Assembly (NCBI RefSeq): GCF_937934665.1
Contig: NZ_CALGYW010000051.1
Location: forward strand, 1 to 5,404
Reading direction: 5' to 3'
Length of the DNA stretch: 5,404 nucleotides
Source of the DNA: an uncultured Anaerococcus sp.
Lineage (GTDB): Bacteria; Bacillota; Clostridia; Tissierellales; Peptoniphilaceae
Shown one piece after another: positions 1-5,399 of this stretch (positions are counted from its first letter, which is position 1; each line of letters begins with the position of its first letter). Under the pieces are notes generated by a model. That model was not told where the DNA came from and ran no database searches. It was given only the letters and a program-made list of their open reading frames with translations. The position numbers and the translations under genes were made by a program.

Positions 1-116
1 ATCTCGGATAAAAAAATTAATTTATCATGGATAAAACAACATTTTATGATATATTAATGATTGAGAGTATAAGAGAACAAGATTCTTTTTTATCACACAA
101 AATCAGGGAGTCTTAG
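1..116 (+). other. possible 3' end of an upstream gene, unresolved
   Basis: The window opens inside unknown sequence. In frame 1, 18 codons are open from base 1 to a TAA at 55-57, ending LSWIKQHFMIY, which could be the C-terminus of an upstream gene such as a glycosyltransferase of the polysaccharide cluster. In frame 3, an ATG at 27 opens a 29-codon frame ending at TAG 114-116, starting MDKTTFYDILMIES, but it has no ribosome binding site. Neither can be assigned to a family from so few residues. The frame-1 tail is slightly preferred only because the next gene is a same-strand polysaccharide gene. Confidence 0.2.
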
Positions 117-130
117 GGGTTAGCCCCTAA
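113..130 (+). promoter_or_regulatory. RNA hairpin just upstream of the EpsG-family start codon
   Basis: A perfect 7-bp inverted repeat, TTAGGGG and CCCCTAA, flanks a 4-base TTAG loop. It ends 13 bases before the ATG at 144. No T-run follows it (the next bases are ATAGAAAG), so it does not look like a normal intrinsic terminator. It may be an mRNA-stabilising or processing hairpin between two genes of an operon, or it may affect ribosome access to a start that has only a weak ribosome binding site. The structure is seen directly; the role is inferred. Confidence 0.4.
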
Positions 131-143
131 ATAGAAAGTTGTT

Positions 144-1262
144 ATGGGATTTTTTCTTTTTTTTACGCTAGAGTTATTATTATTTATAATCTTTAGCCTT
201 ATAGATTTTAAAACTAAATATCAAAAAAACCTCGCGGCTTTTTCTATGTTTTTCTTGATGTTTGTCTTCGCAGCCATTAGAGGTTCTGGGGATGCTGATT
301 ATTACAATTATTTGTGGTTTGCCAAGGATATAGGGACAGACTTTTCCAAGGTCTTAAACTTCTCTTACCCAGTTGAAACTTCCTTTAGGTTGGCATCTTT
401 CTTTATAAACCTCATGGGCTTATCCCGTCAGTGGGTGATTGTCCTTATGAATTTTTTGTCAATTGCACCTGTAACTTATGTGGTTATCAAAAAATCAACC
501 CTGCCTTTTTTATCTGCCATAATTTTTCTGCCGGTATTTTTGCAATTTGACATGCAAACTTCAAGGACTGCCACAGCCATAGGCTTAGGACTTTTGTCAA
601 TCTACCTAGCCAGTGAAAAAAAGAGACTTAGAAGTCTCTTAGTCTTTATTTTAGCCCTAACCTTCCACAAGTCAGCCATGATCTTGCTGCCTTTTTTATT
701 ATATTTAGAAATTGACCTTTCAAATATAAGTAAGTGCATCATAGTCTTTATAAGCCTTGGTATATCCTTATTTTCTAAGGTGATTTTTGGTCTTGCAGCA
801 AATATTTTTTCCAAAGTGGGACTTGCTAGGCTTGCTCAAAAGATAGTAACCTATACCTTTGAGGGAAAGTTTGCCTACGGGATGAAGCTTTATGATCCGA
901 GGATAATTTATTTTTTCCTCTTATTTATAGTTTCTATCATGTACCTAAATGAGAAATCACTAGGAGATGATAGGATGAGTAAGGCCTCTGTCAAAGGTAT
1001 GGTTTATGGTCTTTGTGTCATGCTTGTTTTTAGGTCATCAACTGCTATTGCCTTTAGGTTCTCATCTTACTTTGTTGTTTTAGAGATGTTTTACCTGCCA
1101 ATGATGATAAGAAAATTAAAAGATGAAGATAGCCTAGCGGCCTTTTTGTTAATTTTATCCATAGTAGTATTTTTACTGCCCTATGCTTTAAATATTGCTA
1201 TTGACGCACCAGCTTATGATTTTTTCTTTACAAATCCAATGGCTATTGAGTCATTGAGATAG
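144..1262 (+). CDS. EpsG-family exopolysaccharide polymerase (Wzy-like membrane protein)
   Basis: This is a 372-residue polytopic membrane protein of the EpsG family, which is thought to polymerise lipid-linked repeat units at the outer face of the membrane in Wzx/Wzy-type exopolysaccharide or capsule synthesis. About ten hydrophobic segments span the length, for example residues 2-20, 31-46, 94-114, 142-157, 164-187, 196-224, 254-268, 284-302 and 334-353. Family hallmarks are R46-G-S-G-D-A-D-Y-Y near the first helices, F135-D-M-Q-T-S-R141-T-A-T-A at the start of a helix, F174-H-K-S-A before a long helix, and R305 in a late amphipathic stretch. The length is normal for the family. The ATG at 144 is the only reasonable start, because TAG at 132-134 closes the frame upstream; its ribosome binding site is weak (GAAAG). 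The Wzz-like gene follows after 12 bases, so the two are very likely co-transcribed. The identity of the sugar cannot be read from the sequence. Confidence 0.86.
   Translation: MGFFLFFTLELLLFIIFSLIDFKTKYQKNLAAFSMFFLMFVFAAIRGSGDADYYNYLWFAKDIGTDFSKVLNFSYPVETSFRLASFFINLMGLSRQWVIVLMNFLSIAPVTYVVIKKSTLPFLSAIIFLPVFLQFDMQTSRTATAIGLGLLSIYLASEKKRLRSLLVFILALTFHKSAMILLPFLLYLEIDLSNISKCIIVFISLGISLFSKVIFGLAANIFSKVGLARLAQKIVTYTFEGKFAYGMKLYDPRIIYFFLLFIVSIMYLNEKSLGDDRMSKASVKGMVYGLCVMLVFRSSTAIAFRFSSYFVVLEMFYLPMMIRKLKDEDSLAAFLLILSIVVFLLPYALNIAIDAPAYDFFFTNPMAIESLR
621..640 (+). repeat. perfect 9-bp inverted repeat inside the polymerase gene
   Basis: AAGAGACTT at 621-629 and AAGTCTCTT at 632-640 are exact reverse complements separated by two bases, or an 8-bp stem with a TAGA tetraloop. 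The right arm is followed by AGTCTTTATTTT, moderately T-rich. The site encodes the basic cytoplasmic loop around residues 160-166. It could act as a weak intragenic terminator or pause site, or it may be a chance product of K/R/S/L codons. Confidence 0.35.
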
Positions 1263-1264
1263 AT

Positions 1265-1269
1265 AGGAG
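1265..1269 (+). promoter_or_regulatory. ribosome binding site of the Wzz-like gene
   Basis: AGGAG sits 5 bases before the ATG at 1275 and starts just after the stop codon of the polymerase gene. This fixes the start of the chain-length gene and suggests translation follows directly from the upstream gene. Confidence 0.8.
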
Positions 1270-1274
1270 TTTTT

Positions 1275-2420
1275 ATGAGAAAAGTTACAACTTACCAATT
1301 AATCGATGGGATTAAGAGAAATATTTCCCTACTAATTATCCCTGCTATCCTGTTTTTAGGCCTTGTATTGGGCCTTGGTATTAAGACATCTGGCGGATCT
1401 TTCGAGGCCTCAGCTGTACTAATAGCCACAGCAGAAGAAGGAGAAGAGATATCCTATAACAAATTAATTCTAAATGAAAAGCTTGCCAACATTTATTCTG
1501 AAATTATTAAGTCACCTGACCTTTATAAAAAGGTTGAAGAAGACCTCAAAAAAGGAGGATCAGACCTTGATTATAAGGACATTATGGCAAGGTCTGACTT
1601 TGAGGTAAATCCCCAAGCGGGTCTTATTAGCCTAACTTATAATGATAGCAATGAGGCTAGGGCAGAGGATGCCCTTAAGTCAACTTGTGAAAACTTTAGG
1701 CTGATGACCAAGGACTACCTAAATGCAGATAACCTATCCTACCTCCAAGATGTTTTAGTAGAAAAGACCTCAAAGAAAAAACTTATTATCTTTTCTCTAG
1801 CAGGTGCACTTGCAGGAGCGCTTTTAGGACTTGTTATAGTTATTATTAAAACCCTCCTTTCTGACTCTATAGCAGATGAAGATGATTTGAGAGCTCTTGA
1901 CTTAGATGTTTTGGGTACTAGTGATGAGCTTTCAAAAATAAAATCAAAAATTGACCACAGACTTCAAAATGGGGTAGTAGGCATAACAAGCATGGGAAAA
2001 ATAGATTCCTTTGACCTTGCAAAAGAGCTTGCAGAAAGCTTTGCTCCAACTAATGGTGTTCTCTTTATAGACAGTAAGAATGCTAGTGGTATGGAAGATA
2101 AATATCTAAGCGATGCCAATAATTTCAAGGTTTTAAGAAAGGGAGACATAGATTACCTAGCCCTAGCAGAAAAAGCAAGTGATAAAATCATCGATACTAA
2201 TGAGTTTTTTGCAGAAATAGTAAATAGGGAAAATGCTTATAATTATATCCTAATCGACCAAAAATCTCTGAAAACAGCCGACCCATACCTAGGAGCAAGG
2301 CTTTGCGATATGGAAATCATCCTAGTTGACGCAAAAACAAAGAAATCCGACCTAGATAAGGCAATTTCAGACCTAAGAGAGCTTGGCATAGATTATTGTG
2401 GGGTGGTTTATCATAAATAA
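1275..2420 (+). CDS. Wzz/CpsC-like chain-length protein fused to a degenerate BY-kinase-like domain
   Basis: This 381-residue protein has the layout of a polysaccharide co-polymerase: a short cytoplasmic N-terminus, membrane helix at about 17-36, an extracellular loop of about 130 residues (37-169), a second helix at about 170-192, then a cytoplasmic domain. The C-terminal part (about 200-381) follows the order of a CpsD/YwqD-type tyrosine kinase: V235-G-I-T-S where the Walker A loop should be, A249-x-x-L-A-x-S-F-A, a Walker A'-like strand V262-L-F-I-D266, a Walker B-like strand Y324-I-L-I-D328, D345-M-E-I-I-L-V-D, and a final G-V-V-Y strand. However, S239-M-G-K-I-D-S-F replaces the GxxxxGKS/T nucleotide-binding loop, and no tyrosine cluster follows. 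The proline-rich motif usual before the second Wzz helix is also missing. I infer that it sets polymer length with the polymerase next door and does not phosphorylate. In Firmicutes the two parts are normally separate proteins. Confidence 0.8.
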   Translation: MRKVTTYQLIDGIKRNISLLIIPAILFLGLVLGLGIKTSGGSFEASAVLIATAEEGEEISYNKLILNEKLANIYSEIIKSPDLYKKVEEDLKKGGSDLDYKDIMARSDFEVNPQAGLISLTYNDSNEARAEDALKSTCENFRLMTKDYLNADNLSYLQDVLVEKTSKKKLIIFSLAGALAGALLGLVIVIIKTLLSDSIADEDDLRALDLDVLGTSDELSKIKSKIDHRLQNGVVGITSMGKIDSFDLAKELAESFAPTNGVLFIDSKNASGMEDKYLSDANNFKVLRKGDIDYLALAEKASDKIIDTNEFFAEIVNRENAYNYILIDQKSLKTADPYLGARLCDMEIILVDAKTKKSDLDKAISDLRELGIDYCGVVYHK

Positions 2421-2727
2421 GTTTATAGTTTTTTGCCTATTAGTAATCCTCGCTGGATGTGGTAAAGAAGAAAAATACACCAAACAAGATATAAAAGCAA
2501 GACCTGCGACTGGGATGAAGATAAAAGATAAAATTGGCATTGGTTTGTCATATAAAATCATAAAAGATTGTGAAATATACACAGATTCCGACGAAAAAAC
2601 AGCCTTCGACACTTTGGAAAAAGGCTCGGTAGTTCAACCTAGTCAGGAAGAAGAGAATGGTTTTGTTTATGTGACCTACCAGGGACAGGGGTTTTATATT
2701 GAAGTTAAAAATTTAGAAGGAATTTAA
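2398..2727 (+). CDS. small lipoprotein with a C-terminal SH3-like domain
   Basis: This 109-residue protein has a clear lipoprotein signal: a lysine at 8, a hydrophobic core at 9-19, and lipobox L18-A-G-C21, giving a mature surface lipoprotein of 89 residues beginning C-G-K-E-E. Residues about 46-108 resemble a bacterial SH3 domain: a first strand near L50-S-Y-K, I60-Y-T-D in place of the usual LNVRSGP motif, T72-L-E-K-G-S-V-V in the position of the family's l-x-x-G-x-x-V turn, F88-V-Y-V-T-Y-Q-G-Q-G-F-Y for the WykVkyngktGyv strands, and a last N-L-E. Such domains often bind cell wall, but no ligand can be assigned. GTG 2398 is the only standard start that keeps the signal peptide; it overlaps the Wzz-like gene by 23 bases. 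A GGGGTGG at 2400-2406 would suit a non-standard ATC or ATA start at 2410 or 2413. The overlap implies coupled expression. It is the last gene before a terminator. Confidence 0.68.
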   Translation: MGWFIINKFIVFCLLVILAGCGKEEKYTKQDIKARPATGMKIKDKIGIGLSYKIIKDCEIYTDSDEKTAFDTLEKGSVVQPSQEEENGFVYVTYQGQGFYIEVKNLEGI

Positions 2728-2755
2728 AAAGTACTCCGGTTGGGGTGCTTTTCTA
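2727..2755 (+). terminator. intrinsic terminator of the polysaccharide operon
   Basis: An 11-bp stem (2727-2737 with 2742-2752, including two G-T pairs) closes a GGTT loop and ends in TTTTCT. It begins at the last base of the lipoprotein stop codon. Position and form fit a Rho-independent terminator for the rightward operon. Confidence 0.8.
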
Positions 2756-2817
2756 TTGAGGAAATTTTTGCTCAAGAAATATAATTGACTTACACTTAAA
2801 CTTAATAAAACTTTTCT

Positions 2818-2851
2818 AAAACAAAAAGCCCGCTGGGGGCTTTTTTGTTTT
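2818..2851. terminator. bidirectional terminator between converging operons
   Basis: The arms AGCCC and GGGCT surround a GCTGG loop. The stem continues outward through A/T pairs and, after one bulged T at 2846, through AAAAC and GTTTT. Both strands therefore show a GC stem followed by a T-run. On the - strand it lies 8 bases past the stop codon of the operon's last gene, so it mainly ends the leftward operon, and it also backs up the terminator at 2727-2755. The bases between the two terminators (2756-2817) hold no gene that I can support. Confidence 0.82.
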
Positions 2852-2858
2852 GTCTTAA

Positions 2859-3482
2859 TCATTCTTCTGGGGCTAGGGGTTCTTTTAGATCTTCGTTTTT
2901 GAAAAAGTCAGTGTCTTCGTCGGCGTTGTTTTGGAAGGTGCCGAAGATTGAGATGTAGTCCTTGCCGTCAATTGTGTAGGTGATTTTGACTTGTAGGTAT
3001 TCTGTAAAGATTTTTTCGTATTGAGTGGAGTATCTTTTTGTGGCATAGGTGTAGGTCTTATCTGCTTCCTTTGTGAAATTGCCTTCTATTTCTCTTTTAT
3101 CCACCGGATCCCTGTAGTCTGCGGCGTAGGCTGTGATTTTTATCTGAGCTTTTTCTGGGTTTACCTTTTCACCGTTTTTGTAAAAGCTTACATAGATTTT
3201 TTTATCTTTTATAAGGTGGACACATGGTAGGTCACCTTCTACTCTACCGTCAACATCGTCTTCGATATTATCGATTTTGTCTTGGTCAAATGTATCAAAT
3301 TTTTCCTTGGTGTAGGTTCTTATGATTGGACTCCTATCATCATCTGAGATTTGAACTTCGATTTTTACCCCATCAACCTCTTGATTTCTCAAAAAATCTG
3401 GTGTTGGCAAGAATACAAGTCTAATAAAGATAAAGACGGCTATCACCAAGAAAATTAGGCCGATTATTAATTTTTTAAACAT
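2859..3482 (-). CDS. membrane-anchored extracytoplasmic protein of unknown function
   Basis: I do not recognise this 207-residue protein. It begins with two lysines and one hydrophobic helix (about residues 5-25), with no cysteine lipobox and no clear signal-peptidase site, so an uncleaved N-terminal anchor is likely. The rest is soluble, acidic and rich in alternating hydrophobic/polar strands (for example 38-46, 95-101, 112-119, 141-149, 162-170 and 174-183), suggesting a mostly beta, Ig-like or sandwich fold outside the membrane. The end is very acidic (residues 188-207). A strong AAGGAGG (3494-3488) lies 5 bases before the ATG and overlaps the stop codon of the permease gene upstream, so it is the fourth gene of the ABC operon. 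It may help the transporter sense or handle a cell-envelope substrate, but that is context only. The stop is followed by a terminator. Confidence 0.75.
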   Translation of the reverse strand: MFKKLIIGLIFLVIAVFIFIRLVFLPTPDFLRNQEVDGVKIEVQISDDDRSPIIRTYTKEKFDTFDQDKIDNIEDDVDGRVEGDLPCVHLIKDKKIYVSFYKNGEKVNPEKAQIKITAYAADYRDPVDKREIEGNFTKEADKTYTYATKRYSTQYEKIFTEYLQVKITYTIDGKDYISIFGTFQNNADEDTDFFKNEDLKEPLAPEE

Positions 3483-3492
3483 GATTTCCTCC

Positions 3493-4287
3493 TTAGTCTA
3501 CTGAGATTTTCTCCTTGTGGAAATAATTTACTAGGGCGAAATAGGCTAGGGCAAAGGCTCCTAAAATAAGGACTATTATCCCAAAGGATGACCAGTTTAA
3601 ATCTAACATATTTATACTGAATGTGGCTGCATTAGTTGAATATTCCTTAAATTTGATTAAGCTTGTATTTCCAAGCCCACTAATCAATTTCACATATACA
3701 TATCCTTGGAATAAAATCAAGGCTACGAAAAGAACTAACTTTGCTGACCTGCCCATTTTGTTAAAGGGACGTGACCCACCAAGTGTATTTGCTGCCATCA
3801 TAATTAGGGCAAAAATTGTATAAAACAAGGCGATAATAATTATGAATTTTACCATACTGATAAAAATATTTAAGTTAATGCTTTGACTTAGGTATTTCAA
3901 TATTTCTATGGGATCTAGTCCACTATCGCTAGTTATGCCTATATTCAAAAAGTTAAAGATAGTAAAAACTCCAATTACAAGTCCCATTATAATGTAGTTT
4001 ATAAGTCTAGCTCCTGTTACTTCACTTGATGAAAATGGTAGTGATGTATAGAAGGCTGCTTTTTTGCCGTAAAACCTATTGTTGTCGCTATCATTAAGGC
4101 TGGCTAGGGAAATGAGTGGGGCAAAGGTCATAACTGATCCGCTTAAGACAATTATAAGGGATATTGGGCGGAAATCTGTCAACTCATAGACGAAAACTCC
4201 TAGGATTGCTATTATAAGAGGTGATAGCATCCATGTCATTACTTTTTTTATGTCTTCTTTAAAAATTTGTCTAAATAATTTTCCCAT
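3493..4287 (-). CDS. ABC transporter permease, ABC-2-like, six membrane helices
   Basis: This 264-residue integral membrane protein is the membrane half of the transporter whose ATPase is encoded just upstream. Hydrophobic segments lie at about residues 18-35, 43-65, 96-116, 143-166, 184-203 and 235-256, the six-helix layout of ABC-2-type permeases. Between helices 2 and 3 the stretch K75-K-A-A-F-Y-T-S-L-P-F-S-S-S-E-V-T-G-A-R matches the LPxs...iv.gkl-type cytoplasmic segment common in this family, which is thought to contact the ATPase. The ATG at 4287 shares one base with the TAA of the ATPase gene (TAATG) and has a GGGAGG 7 bases upstream, so translation is probably coupled. The nearest known systems are the YtrCD/bacitracin-type exporters with YtrA repressors, which suggests a cell-envelope stress or antimicrobial peptide role. 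The true substrate is not visible. Confidence 0.82.
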   Translation of the reverse strand: MGKLFRQIFKEDIKKVMTWMLSPLIIAILGVFVYELTDFRPISLIIVLSGSVMTFAPLISLASLNDSDNNRFYGKKAAFYTSLPFSSSEVTGARLINYIIMGLVIGVFTIFNFLNIGITSDSGLDPIEILKYLSQSINLNIFISMVKFIIIIALFYTIFALIMMAANTLGGSRPFNKMGRSAKLVLFVALILFQGYVYVKLISGLGNTSLIKFKEYSTNAATFSINMLDLNWSSFGIIVLILGAFALAYFALVNYFHKEKISVD

Positions 4288-4970
4288 TAGAGGACCTCCC
4301 TAAAATATTCTTCAAGGCTTAGGCCGTTTTCTTCTCTTATCTCATCAACTGCCTTGTGGGCAAGGACCTTGCCGTCTGAAATTATGATTACTTCGTCGAG
4401 GATTTTTTCAATCTCGGATATAAGGTGGGTTGAAATGATAAGAGTTGATTCAGGATTGAAATTTTCTATGAAGGTATTTAGCATCTCGTATCTCGCCTTT
4501 GGATCTATACCCGTCATTGGCTCATCTAGGAGATAGACTTGGGCTTTCCTTGCAAGAGTCGCTGCAATTTGAACCTTATCTTTCATTCCTTTGGAGCATT
4601 CCTTGATCTTAAGATTTCTTTTTATAGAGAAAGAATCAATCATCTTGTAATAATTTTCGGCATCAAAGTCATCGTAAAATCTTTCGTAGATATTTCCGAT
4701 GTCAATTACTGTCATAAAGCCATCAAAGGGAAGGTGGTCGGGCTGGTAGGAGATAAGGGCGTTGGTCTTTCCGCCTGGCCTATTTCCATCAATTAAGACT
4801 TCTCCGTTATAATTTTTTTCAAGTCCTGCAAGGACTCTCATGAGGGTCGACTTGCCTGTCCCATTTTCTCCAACAAGACCTATTATCTTGCCCGCATCTA
4901 GCTTTAAATTTAAGTCTTTTAAGACTTCTCTAGCTCCATATTTGAGCTTTAAGTTTTTTATCTCTATCAT
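4287..4970 (-). CDS. ABC transporter ATP-binding protein (YtrB/BcrA-type)
   Basis: This cytoplasmic ATPase drives the adjacent permease. From the ATG at 4970 it is 227 residues, normal for the family. All nucleotide-binding motifs are present: Walker A G34-E-N-G-T-G-K-S-T42, Q-loop glutamine Q76, signature C125-S-K-G-M-K (the SKGMK variant usual in YtrB/bacitracin-type ATPases rather than LSGGQ), Walker B Y146-L-L-D-E-P151 with catalytic E150, D-loop T153-G-I-D156, and switch histidine H182. A longer frame starting with TTG at 4982 is possible, but that start would contain the GGGAGG (4980-4975) that clearly serves the ATG at 4970. The ATG overlaps the TGA of the GntR gene by four bases (ATGA), and the stop overlaps the permease start by one base, so the three genes form a tightly coupled unit. 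Confidence 0.92.
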   Translation of the reverse strand: MIEIKNLKLKYGAREVLKDLNLKLDAGKIIGLVGENGTGKSTLMRVLAGLEKNYNGEVLIDGNRPGGKTNALISYQPDHLPFDGFMTVIDIGNIYERFYDDFDAENYYKMIDSFSIKRNLKIKECSKGMKDKVQIAATLARKAQVYLLDEPMTGIDPKARYEMLNTFIENFNPESTLIISTHLISEIEKILDEVIIISDGKVLAHKAVDEIREENGLSLEEYFREVL

Positions 4971-5326
4971 ATTTCCTCCCAATAATCTTTTAAATCTTTT
5001 AGGGCCTGGTCCTTATCGATGTTTAAAGATTCCATCCCTGTGATAAAATCATCTGCAAAGCTTGTAAAAGCTCTGTTTGATAGGTTTTTAATTTTTTTAG
5101 TATCTTCAGTTACAAACCTGCCGATTGTCCTTTGGCTCTCGCAAAGGCCTTCCCTTTCTAGCTCTGTGAGAGCTCTTTGGATGGTGTTTGGGTTTACCTT
5201 GTAGGCTGTGGCGAGGTTTCTTACTGAATCAATCTTACTACCTGCCTGCCAGTCTCCTGTGGAGATTTTGATCTTAAAATCTTCTACAAGCTGGATATAG
5301 ATAGGTCGGTTGGTATCAAAATCCAT
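4967..5326 (-). CDS. GntR-family transcriptional regulator, YtrA subfamily
   Basis: This 119-residue protein is a short GntR regulator. Residues about 5-74 are the winged helix: N6-R-P-I-Y-I-Q-L start, S34-V-R-N-L-A-T-A-Y helix, N45-P-N-T-I-Q-R-A-L recognition helix, E57-R-E-G-L turn, and a wing ending G69-R-F-V. Residues 75-119 form a small helical tail, as in the YtrA subfamily, which dimerises with it and lacks the large ligand domain of FadR- or HutC-type members. These proteins usually repress their own ABC transporter operon and respond to cell-wall-active agents or effectors. The start is chosen at ATG 5326, with AAGAAGG 5 bases upstream; a GTG at 5350 would add eight residues but lies in the operator region with no good ribosome binding site. 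The promoter and operators at 5351-5399 fit autorepression. Confidence 0.88.
   Translation of the reverse strand: MDFDTNRPIYIQLVEDFKIKISTGDWQAGSKIDSVRNLATAYKVNPNTIQRALTELEREGLCESQRTIGRFVTEDTKKIKNLSNRAFTSFADDFITGMESLNIDKDQALKDLKDYWEEI
4975..4980 (-). promoter_or_regulatory. ribosome binding site that decides the ATPase start
   Basis: GGGAGG (read on the - strand) is 4 bases before the ATG at 4970 and lies inside the last codons of the GntR gene. It would fall within the coding region if translation began at the TTG at 4982, so it argues for the shorter ATPase. Confidence 0.8.
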
Positions 5327-5331
5327 ATCTG

Positions 5332-5338
5332 CCTTCTT
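5332..5338 (-). promoter_or_regulatory. ribosome binding site that decides the GntR start
   Basis: AAGAAGG lies 5 bases before the ATG at 5326 and inside the extra N-terminal codons that a GTG start at 5350 would add. It supports the shorter protein, whose N-terminus also fits the family. Confidence 0.65.
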
Positions 5339-5350
5339 TCTTTGTATCAC

Positions 5351-5370
5351 TGTACTATTATCTTAATACA
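5351..5370. promoter_or_regulatory. GntR operator copy 1 (near the transcript start)
   Basis: This is an imperfect 20-bp palindrome of the form TGTAyTA-N6-TArTACA, read TGTACTA...TAATACA on the + strand. It covers the predicted transcript start and early leader of the GntR-ABC operon. It matches copy 2 at 18 of 20 positions. Palindromes of this TGTA...TACA type are typical of YtrA-family operators. Confidence 0.65.
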
Positions 5371-5399
5371 AGTGTACTACTATATTAATACAATGTCAA
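5371..5399 (-). promoter_or_regulatory. sigma-A-type promoter of the GntR-ABC operon
   Basis: On the - strand a perfect -35 box TTGACA (5399-5394) is followed 17 bases later by TACACT (5376-5371), four of six matches to TATAAT. Transcription would start near 5364, giving a leader of about 38 bases before the ATG at 5326. The spacer and -10 box lie within the upstream operator copy, so repressor binding should block polymerase. Confidence 0.62.
5373..5392. promoter_or_regulatory. GntR operator copy 2 (over promoter spacer and -10)
   Basis: This is a second imperfect 20-bp palindrome with the same TGTAyTA-N6-TArTACA arms, centred 22 bp, about two helical turns, from copy 1, so two repressor dimers could sit on the same face of the DNA. 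It overlaps the spacer and most of the -10 box, a position expected to repress. Confidence 0.68.

Noticed and set aside
27..116. A 29-codon frame from ATG 27
   Set aside because: It has no ribosome binding site and no recognisable features; its stop lies inside the hairpin stem. Kept only as a note under the unresolved left edge.
1964..2149. - strand frame opposite the Wzz-like gene
   Set aside because: It is a shadow of a well-supported gene, with no family resemblance.
2373..2612. - strand frame across the Wzz/lipoprotein junction
   Set aside because: The + strand lipoprotein in the same place has a signal peptide, lipobox and SH3-like pattern, whereas this frame has none of these.
2785..2811. 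TTGACT followed by TAAAAC, a possible + strand promoter between the two terminators
   Set aside because: The spacing is only 15 bases, the second box is poor, and nothing lies downstream except a terminator and the end of an opposing gene.
3021..3230. Hydrophobic + strand frame opposite the unknown anchored protein
   Set aside because: It has no convincing ribosome binding site and lies within a gene with a strong one on the - strand; its hydrophobicity comes from the acidic codons of the opposite frame.
4354..4796. Open frames on the + strand opposite the ABC ATPase
   Set aside because: They mirror a gene with complete ATPase motifs, and their translations show no family features.
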